From the NCBI RefSeq assembly GCF_000760035.1, contig NZ_JNAO01000013.1, positions 62,001 to 126,000 of the forward strand: DNA of 64,000 nucleotides. Direction: 5' to 3'. Position 1 is the stretch's first letter, and each line of letters begins with the position of its first letter. Under the pieces are notes generated by a model. The model had not been told where the DNA came from. It did not search any database and saw only the letters and a program-made list of their open reading frames with translations. Position numbers and translations under genes: made by a program. Below, piece after piece: positions 39,738-49,366 of the stretch. Origin of the DNA: Prochlorococcus marinus str. MIT 9314. GTDB taxonomy: Bacteria; Cyanobacteriota; Cyanobacteriia; PCC-6307; Cyanobiaceae.

Positions 39738-40223
39738 ATGTTATTAGGAACTTTATTGACAGGTGAAATTGCTAAAAGTGCATTAGTAGCATATGTTCAT
39801 TATTTAGGAATAATATTGTGTTTCGGTTCTCTTTTGTTTGAAAGATTGACTCTCAAAGTAGGTCTTAATAGAAATGAGACGATCTCAATGATAATTGCAG
39901 ATGTGGTTTATGGTTTAGCAGGGGTAGCGATATTAGTTACTGGGATTTTGCGTGTTAAGTACTTTGGTCAAGGAGGTGATTTCTATACAGGTAATCCTGT
40001 GTTTTGGATAAAGGTTTCTCTTTATATTATTGTGGGATTACTTTCTTTATACCCAACAACAACCTATATCTTATGGGCCATTCCATTAAGTAAGAATAAA
40101 TTACCTGAAATATCTGAAAATCTAGTCAAGAGGTTCAGACTAATTATTACTACTGAATTAGTGGGCTTTGCAACAATACCTTTCTTTGCCACTCTCATGG
40201 CTAGAGGTGTAGGTTTAGGTTGA
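39738..40223 (+). CDS. DUF2214 membrane protein
   Basis: 161 residues with four spans: a head GEIAKSALVAYVHYLGIILC (about 9-28), ADVVYGLAGVAILVTGILRV, GNPVFWIKVSLYIIVGLLSL and ELVGFATIPFFATLMARG. Matches the DUF2214 pattern with a histidine (H19) in the first helix and YFGQGGDFYTGNPVF loop. Possibly heme- or redox-linked by analogy with similar four-helix proteins; unproven. Overlaps the next gene by four bases. Confidence 0.8.
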   Translation: MLLGTLLTGEIAKSALVAYVHYLGIILCFGSLLFERLTLKVGLNRNETISMIIADVVYGLAGVAILVTGILRVKYFGQGGDFYTGNPVFWIKVSLYIIVGLLSLYPTTTYILWAIPLSKNKLPEISENLVKRFRLIITTELVGFATIPFFATLMARGVGLG

Positions 40224-40756
40224 ATAATTTATTTCTAGAAAGAAATTGTTTAATAAGTGCAAACAAACTATATAGATGGAGTTTAAGTTATAAGATTTCT
40301 AAATCTAAAAAAGAGATTATCTTTATTGGTTTAAATCCCTCATTATCGGATGAAATTTTCTTGGACAACACAACAAAAAAGATAATCAAAATTTCGAAAA
40401 ACAATAATTACGGCAAAGTAAAATTAATAAATCTATTTGCTCTTATTTCAAGCAAACCAGAAAAACTTTTTAATCATAAAAACCCTGTGGGCTATCTAAA
40501 CAATAATCATATTTATAAAAACTTAAAACATTGGTCTGAAAGTAAAAATTGTGATTTATGGTTAGGTTGGGGTAACAAAGGTAAATTTCTAAATAGAAAT
40601 AAAAGAATATCAAAAAAAATAATGCAATATAACTCAATTAGGAAAAATAATTTTGAAAATTCTCTTGGACCGCTTTTAATTAAGAAAACAATCAAAGATA
40701 ATCCAATACACCCTCTATATTGTTCTGATTATTCCATTCTCCAATCTTACTTTTAG
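40220..40756 (+). CDS. DUF1643 family protein
   Basis: 178 residues. Family core: RYSL-type YRWSLSYKI, IFIGLNPSLSDEIFLDNTTK, YGKVKLINLFALISSKPEKL and WLGWGNKGKFLN. DUF1643 proteins usually have L-N-P-S-x-A-D and N-L-F-A blocks as here; function unknown, often in defence-adjacent or mobile contexts. TTG start overlapping the DUF2214 stop (TTGA). Confidence 0.8.
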   Translation: MNNLFLERNCLISANKLYRWSLSYKISKSKKEIIFIGLNPSLSDEIFLDNTTKKIIKISKNNNYGKVKLINLFALISSKPEKLFNHKNPVGYLNNNHIYKNLKHWSESKNCDLWLGWGNKGKFLNRNKRISKKIMQYNSIRKNNFENSLGPLLIKKTIKDNPIHPLYCSDYSILQSYF

Positions 40757-40838
40757 GTAGTAAGGCTCAAATGCAAACCAGTATTTTTAGCTAATCTGTT
40801 AAATATGTGTTAATTTCTATTTGTTAAGTTAACCTAAT

Positions 40839-40967
40839 ATGAAAATTTCAAAGCAATTAAATAAACTAAAAACCTTGAATGTTCAGGCAGAAAAATGTTC
40901 TACAAGAGAAGAAGCAATAAAAATAATTAATAAAGCAAATAAAGCACAAAGTAAAATCAAAAAATAA
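40839..40967 (+). CDS. Small basic protein, 42 aa
   Basis: MKISKQLNKLKTLNVQAEKC, then TREEAIKIINKANKAQSKIK: two basic helices. Clean frame, ATG start. Possibly nucleic-acid binding from charge alone. Confidence 0.45.
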   Translation: MKISKQLNKLKTLNVQAEKCSTREEAIKIINKANKAQSKIKK

Positions 40968-41054
40968 ATAAAAAGTAATTTCACTTATTCATAAATTATA
41001 ATTTTCAAAAATATTTAATTTTCACAAATACACCATATTTATTTCTTAGTATTT

Positions 41055-41786
41055 ATGTCTTTGAAAATAATTAAATCAAGGAAATCGCACGAAAGATTTA
41101 GATCGACTAGAGAATGGCTAAATTCGATGCATTCATTTTCTTTCGCAGAGCATAGAGATCCAAAATGGGATAATTTTGGGAAAATTAGAGTTATAAACGA
41201 AGATATTATTTCTCCTAATGCAGGATTTAATACACATTCTCATGCAAATATGGAAATAATTACTGTCGTAACAAAAGGAGCAATAACTCATAGAGACTCT
41301 TTAAACAATCTTGGAAAAATTCACAAAGATGAAGTACAAGTTATGTCTGCAGGTACTGGAATCTCTCATAGCGAGAAGAATGAAGAAAATGAGATCTGTA
41401 AGTTGTTCCAAATTTGGATATACCCTCAAAAAGAAAATATCAAACCTCGATATGATCAAATTTCATTAAATGAAAAGTTGGGGGACAATCTTATTTTTAA
41501 TTACAAAGACGGTAAAAATAATAAGCTTTTTCTAAATCAAAGTATCTCTTTATGGCGTTGTAAATATAAGCCAATTAAAGAAAAAAAATTGCCATTGAAA
41601 ATCGATAAATATAATTGGATACAAATAATAGAAGGTAATCTATTATTAAAAAGTAAAGATTCTAATTCAAATATATTTCTCGAATCTGGAGATGGCTTGG
41701 GTTTTGAAGTTAATTATTATGATGATGTTTCTATAAATACTGAAAAAAACTTAGATTTTCTCTTATTTTCGATGCCTTCCTTATAA
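41055..41786 (+). CDS. Pirin family protein
   Basis: 243-residue bicupin. The N-terminal cupin has the metal ligands of pirin: GFNTHSHANMEIITVVTKGA (about 57-76, H-x-H and E) and AGTGISHSEKN (about 97-107). The C-terminal half is a second, metal-free barrel. Some bacterial pirins have quercetinase activity or act as regulators; the role here is open. ATG start, normal length. Confidence 0.9.
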   Translation: MSLKIIKSRKSHERFRSTREWLNSMHSFSFAEHRDPKWDNFGKIRVINEDIISPNAGFNTHSHANMEIITVVTKGAITHRDSLNNLGKIHKDEVQVMSAGTGISHSEKNEENEICKLFQIWIYPQKENIKPRYDQISLNEKLGDNLIFNYKDGKNNKLFLNQSISLWRCKYKPIKEKKLPLKIDKYNWIQIIEGNLLLKSKDSNSNIFLESGDGLGFEVNYYDDVSINTEKNLDFLLFSMPSL

Positions 41787-41799
41787 TTTATTTGTTATT

Positions 41800-42114
41800 T
41801 TACCCATCAACTCCTTTATTAAATGCATTTAAGGCTTGCAAAGCCATATTAAGGTGAACTTCCATAGCACCAAGTGCAATTAAAGAATTTGGTGATTTAT
41901 CTTTTAGTAAATTCTCTTTTCTTTTTGATAACTCATTAACTACCTTCTTGGTTGAAGCTTCCCAATTGTTGATTAACTCTTCAAATTCTCTTTTTTCAGG
42001 GCTTTCTATTTCTGCTAATTCATCAGAAAAATGAGAATCCTTTTGTGCCTTAAGCATCAAGTAACTTAATTTTTTATGACTTATTGCTTGAGGTAAATTG
42101 TTAGGTTCACTCAT
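41800..42114 (-). CDS. Conserved cyanobacterial hypothetical, 104 aa
   Basis: All-helical soluble protein: KKLSYLMLKAQKDSHFSDEL, REFEELINNWEASTKKVVNE, then SLIALGAMEVHLNMALQALN near the C-terminus. Looks well conserved in picocyanobacteria. Function unknown; ATG start. Confidence 0.6.
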   Translation of the reverse strand: MSEPNNLPQAISHKKLSYLMLKAQKDSHFSDELAEIESPEKREFEELINNWEASTKKVVNELSKRKENLLKDKSPNSLIALGAMEVHLNMALQALNAFNKGVDG

Positions 42115-42200
42115 TGCTAGTGGTTATTTCTTAGTCAAAATCTAACTAATTAAGTGAATATTTGCTAGAGGGTAAACGGTTGTGATGACCGACCTGAAAA

Positions 42201-43631
42201 TTACGAAATGATACTTGAACAAAAAATGGATTTATTAACCTTTAATTTTTCACTTATTAGTTTCTTGAAATAATCTCCACGCTCTTCATAATTTTTAAAT
42301 TGATCAAAACTAGAGCATGAAGGTGAGAATAATAATGTTCCGACCCTATTATTTCGTAAATAATGAAAAACAAAATTTAAAAGCTCTTTTAGTTCTGAAA
42401 ATACAAAAATATTTTTTTTAAATCCTTCATTAAGAAGCGCCATTTTTAGGACTTTTGAGCTTTCTCCAAAAAGGAAAACACATTTAACTTTTTTCTTTAA
42501 AACTTTTATCCACTCACTATATTCATTACCTTTTAATCTACCCCCAGCAATGATTATTATTTGACCTTCAATTGAACTTATTCCCGCAATAGATGAGTCA
42601 AAATTTGTAGCTTTACTATCATTAATGATTTCCAGATTATTATTTTTATAAATTGTTTCCATCCTATGGGGCAATTGTTTGTAATTAGATAAAGAATCTT
42701 TAATCTTCTTGCCAGATAATCCAACTTTTCTTGCTGCTGCAATTACCAATAAAAGATTTTGAAGATTATGCATTCCTTTTAAAGAAAAATGTTCAAGTTT
42801 GAATAATTTCTTCCCTCTCTCAACAATGTACGCTTGTTCATCTATCCAATAATCGCAATGAATAAAATTTGATTTATCAAAACTAGTTGTTATCCAAACC
42901 CCTCTTGATAGCGAATTGTAGTGATTTCTTAGGTTTTTATCGTCATAATTATAAATTCTAAAATCAGATTTTTCTAATAAGCTTTTTTTTATGTTGAAAT
43001 AGTTTTCAAGTGTTTTATGTCTTTCAAGATGATCTTCTGTGAAGGTTGTCCATATTCCAATATTAGGTTTTACTTCTGGAGATATTTCTATTTGATAACT
43101 GCTTAATTCAGCTACAACCCAATCAATTTTTTCATGTTTTTTGGAGTGAGCATACTTACATAAAGGTGTACCAATATTTCCAGCAAAAGGAGCATATAAT
43201 CCAGTATCACAGAGTATATGGCTTAGTAGATGAGTAACAGTAGTCTTGCCATTAGTGCCAGTAATACCTATCCAATTTGTGTCTTTTAAAATTTCCCATG
43301 CAACATTAATTTCTCCAATTACTTTAATTCCCTTTTTTTTTAATTCAATAATAGTTATATGGTCATAAGGTATTGATGGACTTACAACAACAGATTCTAT
43401 CTCTTTCAAAAAAGGTTGAATTTCTTCAAATACAAATTCTTTATTTAGAGAAACTATGATATTAAGCTCTTCTAATGCTGTTTTTCTTTCTAAGAATTCT
43501 ATCCCATCTTTACTTTCCCAAACAATTACTCTCTTATTGATGCTTCTCAAATACTTGGCAGCCCAAAATCCAGATTTACCTAATCCAATTACAAGATTAA
43601 TATTTCTTTTACTTGAATGATTATCTATCAT
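42201..43631 (-). CDS. murD: UDP-N-acetylmuramoylalanine--D-glutamate ligase
   Basis: Cytoplasmic peptidoglycan precursor enzyme adding D-Glu to UDP-MurNAc-L-Ala with ATP. Domains: N-terminal Rossmann [13 protein letters not shown] (about 16-28), ATP-binding [18 protein letters not shown], central [10 protein letters not shown] and TEDHLERH, then LPHRMETI and [11 protein letters not shown] of the Mur ligase C-terminal domain. 476 residues from the ATG at 43631, chosen because the 16 residues upstream are low-complexity Asn/Ile and outside the fold. Confidence 0.93.
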   Translation of the reverse strand: MIDNHSSKRNINLVIGLGKSGFWAAKYLRSINKRVIVWESKDGIEFLERKTALEELNIIVSLNKEFVFEEIQPFLKEIESVVVSPSIPYDHITIIELKKKGIKVIGEINVAWEILKDTNWIGITGTNGKTTVTHLLSHILCDTGLYAPFAGNIGTPLCKYAHSKKHEKIDWVVAELSSYQIEISPEVKPNIGIWTTFTEDHLERHKTLENYFNIKKSLLEKSDFRIYNYDDKNLRNHYNSLSRGVWITTSFDKSNFIHCDYWIDEQAYIVERGKKLFKLEHFSLKGMHNLQNLLLVIAAARKVGLSGKKIKDSLSNYKQLPHRMETIYKNNNLEIINDSKATNFDSSIAGISSIEGQIIIIAGGRLKGNEYSEWIKVLKKKVKCVFLFGESSKVLKMALLNEGFKKNIFVFSELKELLNFVFHYLRNNRVGTLLFSPSCSSFDQFKNYEERGDYFKKLISEKLKVNKSIFCSSIIS

Positions 43632-43731
43632 TAAATTTATAATTGCATTTATATTAATTGTGTTTAAAGGGTAATTCAATCATGAGATTTTTCTTCAGTA
43701 TTTATAGTATTCACCCAAGAAAAGTTAATTA

Positions 43732-43998
43732 ATGGAAGATAATACTGCAAAATATTGGTTCTCTTGGTTTTATGAAAAGTGGGAGAAAAATGCTCCAGGT
43801 GAATTAATTGAACAGGGTTTAACTCCGTCTCAGATTGCTGAGCGCTTTGTTAATGAAAACCATGATAGTTTTATTCAATTGTCAAAAAAAATTGATGAAA
43901 AAAATTATGATGCCTTAACAGAATTTATGAAACTCTCAGAGAGTGAATTACATATCTTGAAGTATTTTCTAAAGTTAGTAAAAATGAAAAATTTATAA
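43732..43998 (+). CDS. Hypothetical protein, 88 aa (paralogue of 32941)
   Basis: WFSWFYEKWEKNAPGELIEQ, LTPSQIAERFVNENHDSFIQ, DEKNYDALTEFMKLSESELH: the same skeleton as the 105-aa protein at 32941. Soluble and helical. Its 3' end overlaps the convergent SDR gene by 6 bases. Function unknown. Confidence 0.6.
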   Translation: MEDNTAKYWFSWFYEKWEKNAPGELIEQGLTPSQIAERFVNENHDSFIQLSKKIDEKNYDALTEFMKLSESELHILKYFLKLVKMKNL

Positions 43999-44922
43999 GA
44001 AATTATTAAGTATTTCGAGGCTTTTTCCCCATAAATTTTTTCTTTCTTTTTTATTCATGGCGAAAGGAGAAGTAGGGGATAGTTTTGGATGACCTCTGAA
44101 ATTAAATCTAGGACCATAATGATCTCCACCTCTTACGTCTGGTGAAGTAGCTGCAAAAAGCTGAGGTAAAGCACCCATCTCAGCAGTTTGAAAAATAGGA
44201 CTAAATAATTCTAATGAGAATGTTTCTAATGGACCAGGGTTAGGTTTTTGAGCAGTAAAGAGATTTGTTTTTGCAATTCCTGGGTGAGCAGCTAAAGAAA
44301 GTATATTTTTGTGCTTTAAGTTCTCATTTAGTTCCAAAGCGAACATTACATTTGCCAATTTGCTATTGGAGTAAGATTCCCATTTGTTATAATAGTTCTC
44401 GGCTTTCAGATTTTTCCAACCAACTTTGCCAAAAAATTGTGCTCCGGAAGTCACCGTCACTATTCTAGATTCTTCTTTTTTTTCAATAATTGGAAGTAGC
44501 TTTAGAGTCAAAAGCATATGAGCTAAATGATTAACTGCAAATTGTATTTCATATCCTTGGGCACTAAGAGTTTTAGGCGGATGCATAATACCTGCATTAT
44601 TGATAAGTAAATCCAAATTTTCAAAATTATCAAAAATTTTGGACTGAACTTCAACAATATTATTTAAATCTGACAAATCTAATTCTAAAGGTGTAAATAA
44701 TCCTTCAGGATTAAGACTGTTAAGTTTTTTGATAGTTTGATTAGCTTTTTCAAGTGATCTACAAGCTATAACAACATGAGCATTTTTTTCTGCTAAGGCC
44801 TTTGCAGTGTAGTATCCAAGACCACTATTCGCACCAGTGATTAGCGCTGTTTTGCCTGTAAGGTTTGGAATATTAGATGTTTCCCAGTTAGAAATTTTAG
44901 GTCTTGAAATAGTGGCAGTCAT
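43993..44922 (-). CDS. Short-chain dehydrogenase/reductase
   Basis: 309-residue SDR. Cofactor motif TGANSGLGYYTAKAL (about 29-43), NNAG (about 110-113), catalytic Ser in VTVTSGAQFFG (about 156-166) and the YSNSKLAN Y-x3-K motif (about 186-193; the Tyr precedes S-N-S-K). Similar in shape to the retinol-dehydrogenase/protochlorophyllide-reductase-like SDRs found in cyanobacteria, but it is not DPOR or LPOR by length and motif. Substrate unknown. Confidence 0.85.
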   Translation of the reverse strand: MTATISRPKISNWETSNIPNLTGKTALITGANSGLGYYTAKALAEKNAHVVIACRSLEKANQTIKKLNSLNPEGLFTPLELDLSDLNNIVEVQSKIFDNFENLDLLINNAGIMHPPKTLSAQGYEIQFAVNHLAHMLLTLKLLPIIEKKEESRIVTVTSGAQFFGKVGWKNLKAENYYNKWESYSNSKLANVMFALELNENLKHKNILSLAAHPGIAKTNLFTAQKPNPGPLETFSLELFSPIFQTAEMGALPQLFAATSPDVRGGDHYGPRFNFRGHPKLSPTSPFAMNKKERKNLWGKSLEILNNFL

Positions 44923-45030
44923 TTAGTAATCCTGCAAATTGCTTTGGAATTTAACCAAAATTTAATTACTATTCCACTGTAAATACTGGAAGTCAGTATC
45001 GTGAGCTCTTATTAAAGGTACTATTTAATA

Positions 45031-45780
45031 TTATTTTTCAATTGCATATTGCCATTCGTTATTTTGAGATAAACTTTTCTCTCTAAGTAACTGTAATTTC
45101 CTACTATTTATTTTTACAACTATCCCATTAGTTGGATATTTCGCAAATATTTTTTTCTCTAACCAATTTTTTTTATATATTTGGATTTCGCTTGTATGAT
45201 TTGTGAAGTAACTGTCAGGGGTGCTGAAGCCACATTTTTTAAGATAGTTAAGGGTTTCGTATTGATTAAGTCTTCCATTAAGTATTTGGAAACAGCAAAA
45301 GCGGAGACTTTCTCCAATCCCTTTCTTATCATTGAGGTATTTTCTTGTAATTCTTTGGGAAATGCCGGCAACTTGGTTTGTAGCGTATAGTTCACCTCTA
45401 ATTTGAAAATCTCGTTTGATAGGAATACAATCGGGGATATTTTTAATTTGTTTAATTTTGCTTGAGACATCAAATCCTTTTTTTGTAATAGCTTTATTAA
45501 ACTTGCCATCTAGATATCTAATTGCAATAGCACAGCCATCAATTTTTGGTTGAATGCTTAATCTTGTTTTTGTTAATAAACTTTCCAAAAATTCTTTATA
45601 GTTTTCTTTGGCTAATTTTGGCAAAAATTTATTATTTTTTTGATTAAAGTAGTCAGGCTCTCGATCAACAGGAATAACGAGCTTTTCAAGTTGCTTAAAT
45701 GCATCATCCGAAATTATGCCTTCACCTATTCTGTATTGTTCATCTAGATACTTAACATCTCTCACTAATAAATTATTCAT
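45031..45780 (-). CDS. Stand-alone NAD-dependent DNA ligase adenylation domain
   Basis: 249 residues matching only the first third of LigA: an Ia-like start YLDEQYRIGEGIISDDAFKQ, the adenylation motif QPKIDGCAIAIRY (about 97-109; Lys nucleophile in K-I-D-G), a RGELY motif (about 148-152) and GIVVKIN (about 219-225). OB fold, zinc finger, helix-hairpin-helix and BRCT domains are absent. The usual N-P-R-N-A-A-A-G-S segment is not seen. Could be a nucleotidyl-transferase acting with partners; ligase activity alone is doubtful. Confidence 0.75.
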   Translation of the reverse strand: MNNLLVRDVKYLDEQYRIGEGIISDDAFKQLEKLVIPVDREPDYFNQKNNKFLPKLAKENYKEFLESLLTKTRLSIQPKIDGCAIAIRYLDGKFNKAITKKGFDVSSKIKQIKNIPDCIPIKRDFQIRGELYATNQVAGISQRITRKYLNDKKGIGESLRFCCFQILNGRLNQYETLNYLKKCGFSTPDSYFTNHTSEIQIYKKNWLEKKIFAKYPTNGIVVKINSRKLQLLREKSLSQNNEWQYAIEK

Positions 45781-46056
45781 AATAATTTTGATAAATATTT
45801 AAAAATCTTTTAGAAAAAATCAATTAAATAAAGATTTGAAAATTAAAATTAGATCTAAAAAGTAATTAACCACTAAACATCCTCCTACGCAGAGAGCGAT
45901 TTAAGAGTATAAAATGTACTTATAAGACGTTTTAAATTAAATACTTCAATCAAACATATTTACTTATAAGTGAAACAGAAAATTTTAAAGATTAATTCAA
46001 AGGCAAATTTTTGAATTTTCAACCAATAAAAAAAAATTTTTTAAAGTTATTAGAAA

Positions 46057-47205
46057 ATGTCATTTTTATTAAAAGCTCAAAATACATGGGAAAATTTTGC
46101 GAAATACAAAATCAATGATTATGCAAAATTAAGAAATTTTGATTTTGGGCCAAATAACGAAAGTTCAGTTTCAAAATTATCGCCTTTCATTACTCATAGA
46201 ATATTATCGGAATATGATCTGATCCATGATATTAAAAGTAAGTACAAAATCAAAAATTCAACTAAATTTGTTGAAGAAATATTTTGGAGAGTTTACTGGA
46301 AAGGGTGGATGGAAAATAGACCTAAAGTTTGGAGAAATTTTATTTCAGAAAATAATCTCGATTTTGATTATGAGTTATATGAAAGTGCAATTAATGGCAA
46401 TACAGAATTAGATTTTTTTAATTCTTGGGTATATGAATTAAAGCAGTACAACTATTTGCATAACCATACAAGAATGTGGTTTGCGAGTACTTGGATATTT
46501 AATTTAGGTCTCCCATGGCAATTGGGAGCAAAGTTTTTCTTTAAATATCTTTTTGATGGAGATGCTTCATCTAATCTCCTTAGCTGGAGATGGGTCGGAG
46601 GATTGCAAACGAAGGGAAAACAATATCTTTTTTCATCATCAAACCTCAGAAAGTTTTCAAATAATAGATTTAATGTAGAAAAAATATGTAATCAACAGAT
46701 TTTTCTTGAAGAATCTAATCAAATACCATTTGAAGATGAGATTTATAAAAATGATATGGAGCCTAAATCAGATAATCTGATTATGTTTGAAAATGATCTA
46801 CACCTTGCAACCCTTAAAAATTTACTTCCAAGCTATAAAAGAGTATTTATTATCCTTTTAAAAAATGAACAAAGACAAATTAAATTGTCTGAATCTGTAT
46901 TGAAATTTAAACAAGATTTGGTCTATGAATTTTTAGAGCAATTTGATAATGTTGAACAGATTGATCCTTGTTCATTGGAAAATACTTTTAAAAATACTAA
47001 CGAAATAGACATTATTTATCCTGGAGTGGGAGAAAATTATGATTTCATAACTGAGTTTAAAAATTTACACCATAAAAAAATTTTTAATCTTGTGAGGGAT
47101 GAAGATTTATTCGCTTGGAAATTTGCTAAAAGAGGGTTTTTTAAATTTAAAGAAAATATTCCAAAAATAAATCAGAGAATATTAGAAAATTTTTCAAAAA
47201 AATAA
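46057..47205 (+). CDS. Cryptochrome/photolyase-like FAD domain protein, domain order reversed
   Basis: 382 residues. The N-terminus goes straight into the photolyase FAD-binding helical domain: SSVSKLSPFITHRILSEYDL (about 34-53), FVEEIFWRVYWKGW, YLHNHTRMWFASTWIFNLGL (about 138-157), FDGDASSNLLSWRWVGGLQT. After ~residue 245 a new alpha/beta section begins, NLIMFENDLHLATL ... RVFIILLKN ... FKQDLVYEFLEQF, ending LFAWKFAKRGFFKFKENIPK, which looks like the photolyase N-terminal antenna domain. If so, the two domains are circularly permuted. Could be repair enzyme or photoreceptor. Confidence 0.8.
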   Translation: MSFLLKAQNTWENFAKYKINDYAKLRNFDFGPNNESSVSKLSPFITHRILSEYDLIHDIKSKYKIKNSTKFVEEIFWRVYWKGWMENRPKVWRNFISENNLDFDYELYESAINGNTELDFFNSWVYELKQYNYLHNHTRMWFASTWIFNLGLPWQLGAKFFFKYLFDGDASSNLLSWRWVGGLQTKGKQYLFSSSNLRKFSNNRFNVEKICNQQIFLEESNQIPFEDEIYKNDMEPKSDNLIMFENDLHLATLKNLLPSYKRVFIILLKNEQRQIKLSESVLKFKQDLVYEFLEQFDNVEQIDPCSLENTFKNTNEIDIIYPGVGENYDFITEFKNLHHKKIFNLVRDEDLFAWKFAKRGFFKFKENIPKINQRILENFSKK

Positions 47206-47346
47206 TTTTTAACTTAGTTGAATTCCTAATCAGAAAATAACCCTCTGATAAGTAGGTATAAATACTTATTTAGGTGCGACTTTTGCTCTTTAATCCACGA
47301 TGGATACTGTGACTAGTTATTTTTACTTAAGGATAAATTTTTACTA

Positions 47347-47898
47347 GTGCTTTCAACAATTCTTACCAAGTCGTTTAGCAAAGATACTGCTTTATTAATT
47401 CTTAGAGTTATAACTGGAACTGTTCTTATACACCACGGTTACGAGAAATTAGCAAATATAGAAAATTTCGCTGATGCTTTTGTAAGACCATTACATCTTC
47501 CATTCCCAATATTTTTATCATACATAGCGGCATTCTCAGAAATAGGTGGTAGTTGGTTATTAATTATAGGCTTAGCCACAAGATTCGGAGCTTTGGCAAT
47601 TGTTGGAACAATTTCCGTGGCTATATATCATGCACTTGTTACTTCAGGTTTTAATATTTTCTTACTAGAGCTTTTACTTTTATATTTCGCTTCAGCAACT
47701 TCAATTTCATTAACAGGTCCCGGTAACTTCTCCTTAGATGAAGTCATTATCAGAATTTTGAAATCAGAAGACGAGGAGGAAATTATACCTTCAACAAAAG
47801 CAAAAACTCCCAATCAAGTTGAAGTTAAAGAAGAGACAAGCAAAGGTGGTTTATTTCAATTTCTGCAAGCGAATATACTCTCAGATACTTCAAGCTAA
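47347..47898 (+). CDS. DoxX family protein
   Basis: 183 residues, GTG start. Four spans with the DoxX landmarks: LILRVITGTVLIHHGYEKLA (about 17-36, R and G in helix 1), LSYIAAFSEIGGSWLLIIGL (about 58-77), ATRFGALAIVGTISVAIY and LLLYFASATSISLTGPGNFS. A cytoplasmic tail of ~50 charged residues follows. Membrane protein of uncertain role (redox or quinone-associated in relatives). Confidence 0.85.
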   Translation: MLSTILTKSFSKDTALLILRVITGTVLIHHGYEKLANIENFADAFVRPLHLPFPIFLSYIAAFSEIGGSWLLIIGLATRFGALAIVGTISVAIYHALVTSGFNIFLLELLLLYFASATSISLTGPGNFSLDEVIIRILKSEDEEEIIPSTKAKTPNQVEVKEETSKGGLFQFLQANILSDTSS

Positions 47899-48063
47899 CT
47901 TTTTAGGATAAAGACTATTTATTAGTTCTAACCTTTTTCGATAACTGTTTCTCTTCTCAAGCTTTATCTTAATCGTTGCTTCACAAAGACTTATAAAAAG
48001 CCCTATGGCAGTCACCCAAGATAGAAAAATAAAAGGGTTTTCTGGAATTTCTGAGAAATTCAT
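47890..48063 (-). CDS. Small membrane protein, 57 aa
   Basis: MNFSEIPENPFIFLSWVTAI span, then a basic helix (TIKIKLEKRNSYRKRLELIN) and YPKKLA. Convergent with DoxX, sharing 9 bases at the ends. Clean frame and typical tail; not recognised. Confidence 0.55.
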   Translation of the reverse strand: MNFSEIPENPFIFLSWVTAIGLFISLCEATIKIKLEKRNSYRKRLELINSLYPKKLA

Positions 48064-48137
48064 ATAAATAATGCTTCTTTTTTAAAACTGACTTATCACT
48101 ATATGTATTTCAACCTAAATATACAATTTAGAAATAT

Positions 48138-48689
48138 TTAAGGATTAATTTCAACTTTTTCCCATTTTTTAACCTTTTCCCAAAGATATCGTTTATGAAC
48201 AGGCTGTTCTAATTTAAGAAGATCTACTGAATATACTTCAAAATTTAGAACCACAAAATTTTCTGACTTGGGTAGATTGGATAATCTTAAATGAGTAGAT
48301 TGGACTTTTGGGTTTATTTTCTCTCCAGGAGACCCCCAAAACCAAGAAGATTTGGATTTTTCTGATAATGAATCCCAATAATTTTTGTTGTCACTTAATT
48401 CACGTATTTTTCCTTTAAATCTATATTGTGATTTGGTTTTCAAAAAGAACCATAATATTTCTGCATTAGGGTTGGATTTTAAATGCCCAATTTTTTCACT
48501 TCTTCTATCTGTGAAAATTATCATTGAACTGTCTTTATGCCATCCTCTGAAAACAACTGTTCTTAATCTTGGCTCATTTCCTTCGCTGACTGTTGCAAGC
48601 TGTATCCATCTATTAGAGGGTGATTTGCCCTCTTTTTTTCTAGAAGATTTTAAATCTTGCCTCCAACTGGGTAAGTTGTTATCAGGCAT
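48138..48689 (-). CDS. Pyridoxamine 5'-phosphate oxidase-like flavoprotein (Alr4036 type)
   Basis: 183 residues of the split-barrel FMN-binding fold: RWIQLATVSEGNEPRLRTVV (about 27-46), FRGWHKDSSMIIFTDRRSEK (about 48-67), HLKSNPNAEILWFFLKTKSQ and QSTHLRLSNLP. The matching subgroup is the cyanobacterial/plant Alr4036-like PNPOx family; catalytic identity unproven. Overlaps the next gene upstream by 8 bases. Confidence 0.85.
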   Translation of the reverse strand: MPDNNLPSWRQDLKSSRKKEGKSPSNRWIQLATVSEGNEPRLRTVVFRGWHKDSSMIIFTDRRSEKIGHLKSNPNAEILWFFLKTKSQYRFKGKIRELSDNKNYWDSLSEKSKSSWFWGSPGEKINPKVQSTHLRLSNLPKSENFVVLNFEVYSVDLLKLEQPVHKRYLWEKVKKWEKVEINP

Positions 48690-49299
48690 TTAATTTAGGC
48701 AATATTAGACCACTTTTCTTTTTGTATTCTTCGAATGAATCATATTTTGAGAGCGATTTATCTTTTTTTATCATTCTTGGTAGAAAAACTATAGAGAAAA
48801 ATATTGCAAGAATTACCAATGGAACGAAACTCATTGAGAGGATGGCGAATGATAGATAAATTAGTATTTCTCCTAAATAATTTGTATTTCTTATATTTTC
48901 GAAAAATCCTTCTTTAATTAGATCTTTTTTTAATTTAAGAGAAAAATATTTTTGGGCATCACTAGCAAAGTGTAGAAACACACCAATTATATTTATAGAT
49001 ACAGAAGCAGCTATTACAATATTTGGAACAGATTTCTCAGATGAGATAAGAATGTAGGGAGCTACCCAGTAACTTCCAAGGAAAATAAAACCAGTAACTG
49101 AAGTTAAAAAATTGATTTTTTCTTTAAAATAAGGATCTGGGAATATCTTTTCTTTTAAAAGCCAAAGTAATCCATAAGTACCATGCAGAGCTAAATAAAC
49201 GTAGGGAGCGATCGTAAAATTATCAAAAAAAATCATGAGACCTATCACTACAAATGCAGTGAGCCCCTTATGTAGATTAATTAATTGATTAAGTTTCAT
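48682..49299 (-). CDS. DUF1295/ICMT-like membrane protein
   Basis: 205 residues with five or six spans and the C-terminal methyltransferase/reductase-like signature: DAQKYFSLKLKKDLIKEGFF (about 113-132), RNTNYLGEILIYLSFAI (about 136-152), RMIKKDKSL and YDSFEEYKKKSG. Related to the steroid-5-alpha-reductase and isoprenylcysteine methyltransferase superfamily. Substrate unknown. Coupled by 8-base overlap to the PNPOx-like gene. Confidence 0.8.
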   Translation of the reverse strand: MKLNQLINLHKGLTAFVVIGLMIFFDNFTIAPYVYLALHGTYGLLWLLKEKIFPDPYFKEKINFLTSVTGFIFLGSYWVAPYILISSEKSVPNIVIAASVSINIIGVFLHFASDAQKYFSLKLKKDLIKEGFFENIRNTNYLGEILIYLSFAILSMSFVPLVILAIFFSIVFLPRMIKKDKSLSKYDSFEEYKKKSGLILPKLNA

Positions 49300-49366
49300 C
49301 TTTTTGAATAATCTAAAAAATGAAATTATTTTCTGTGGATCTAACCTAAGTTGTCAAAAGTTTTAA

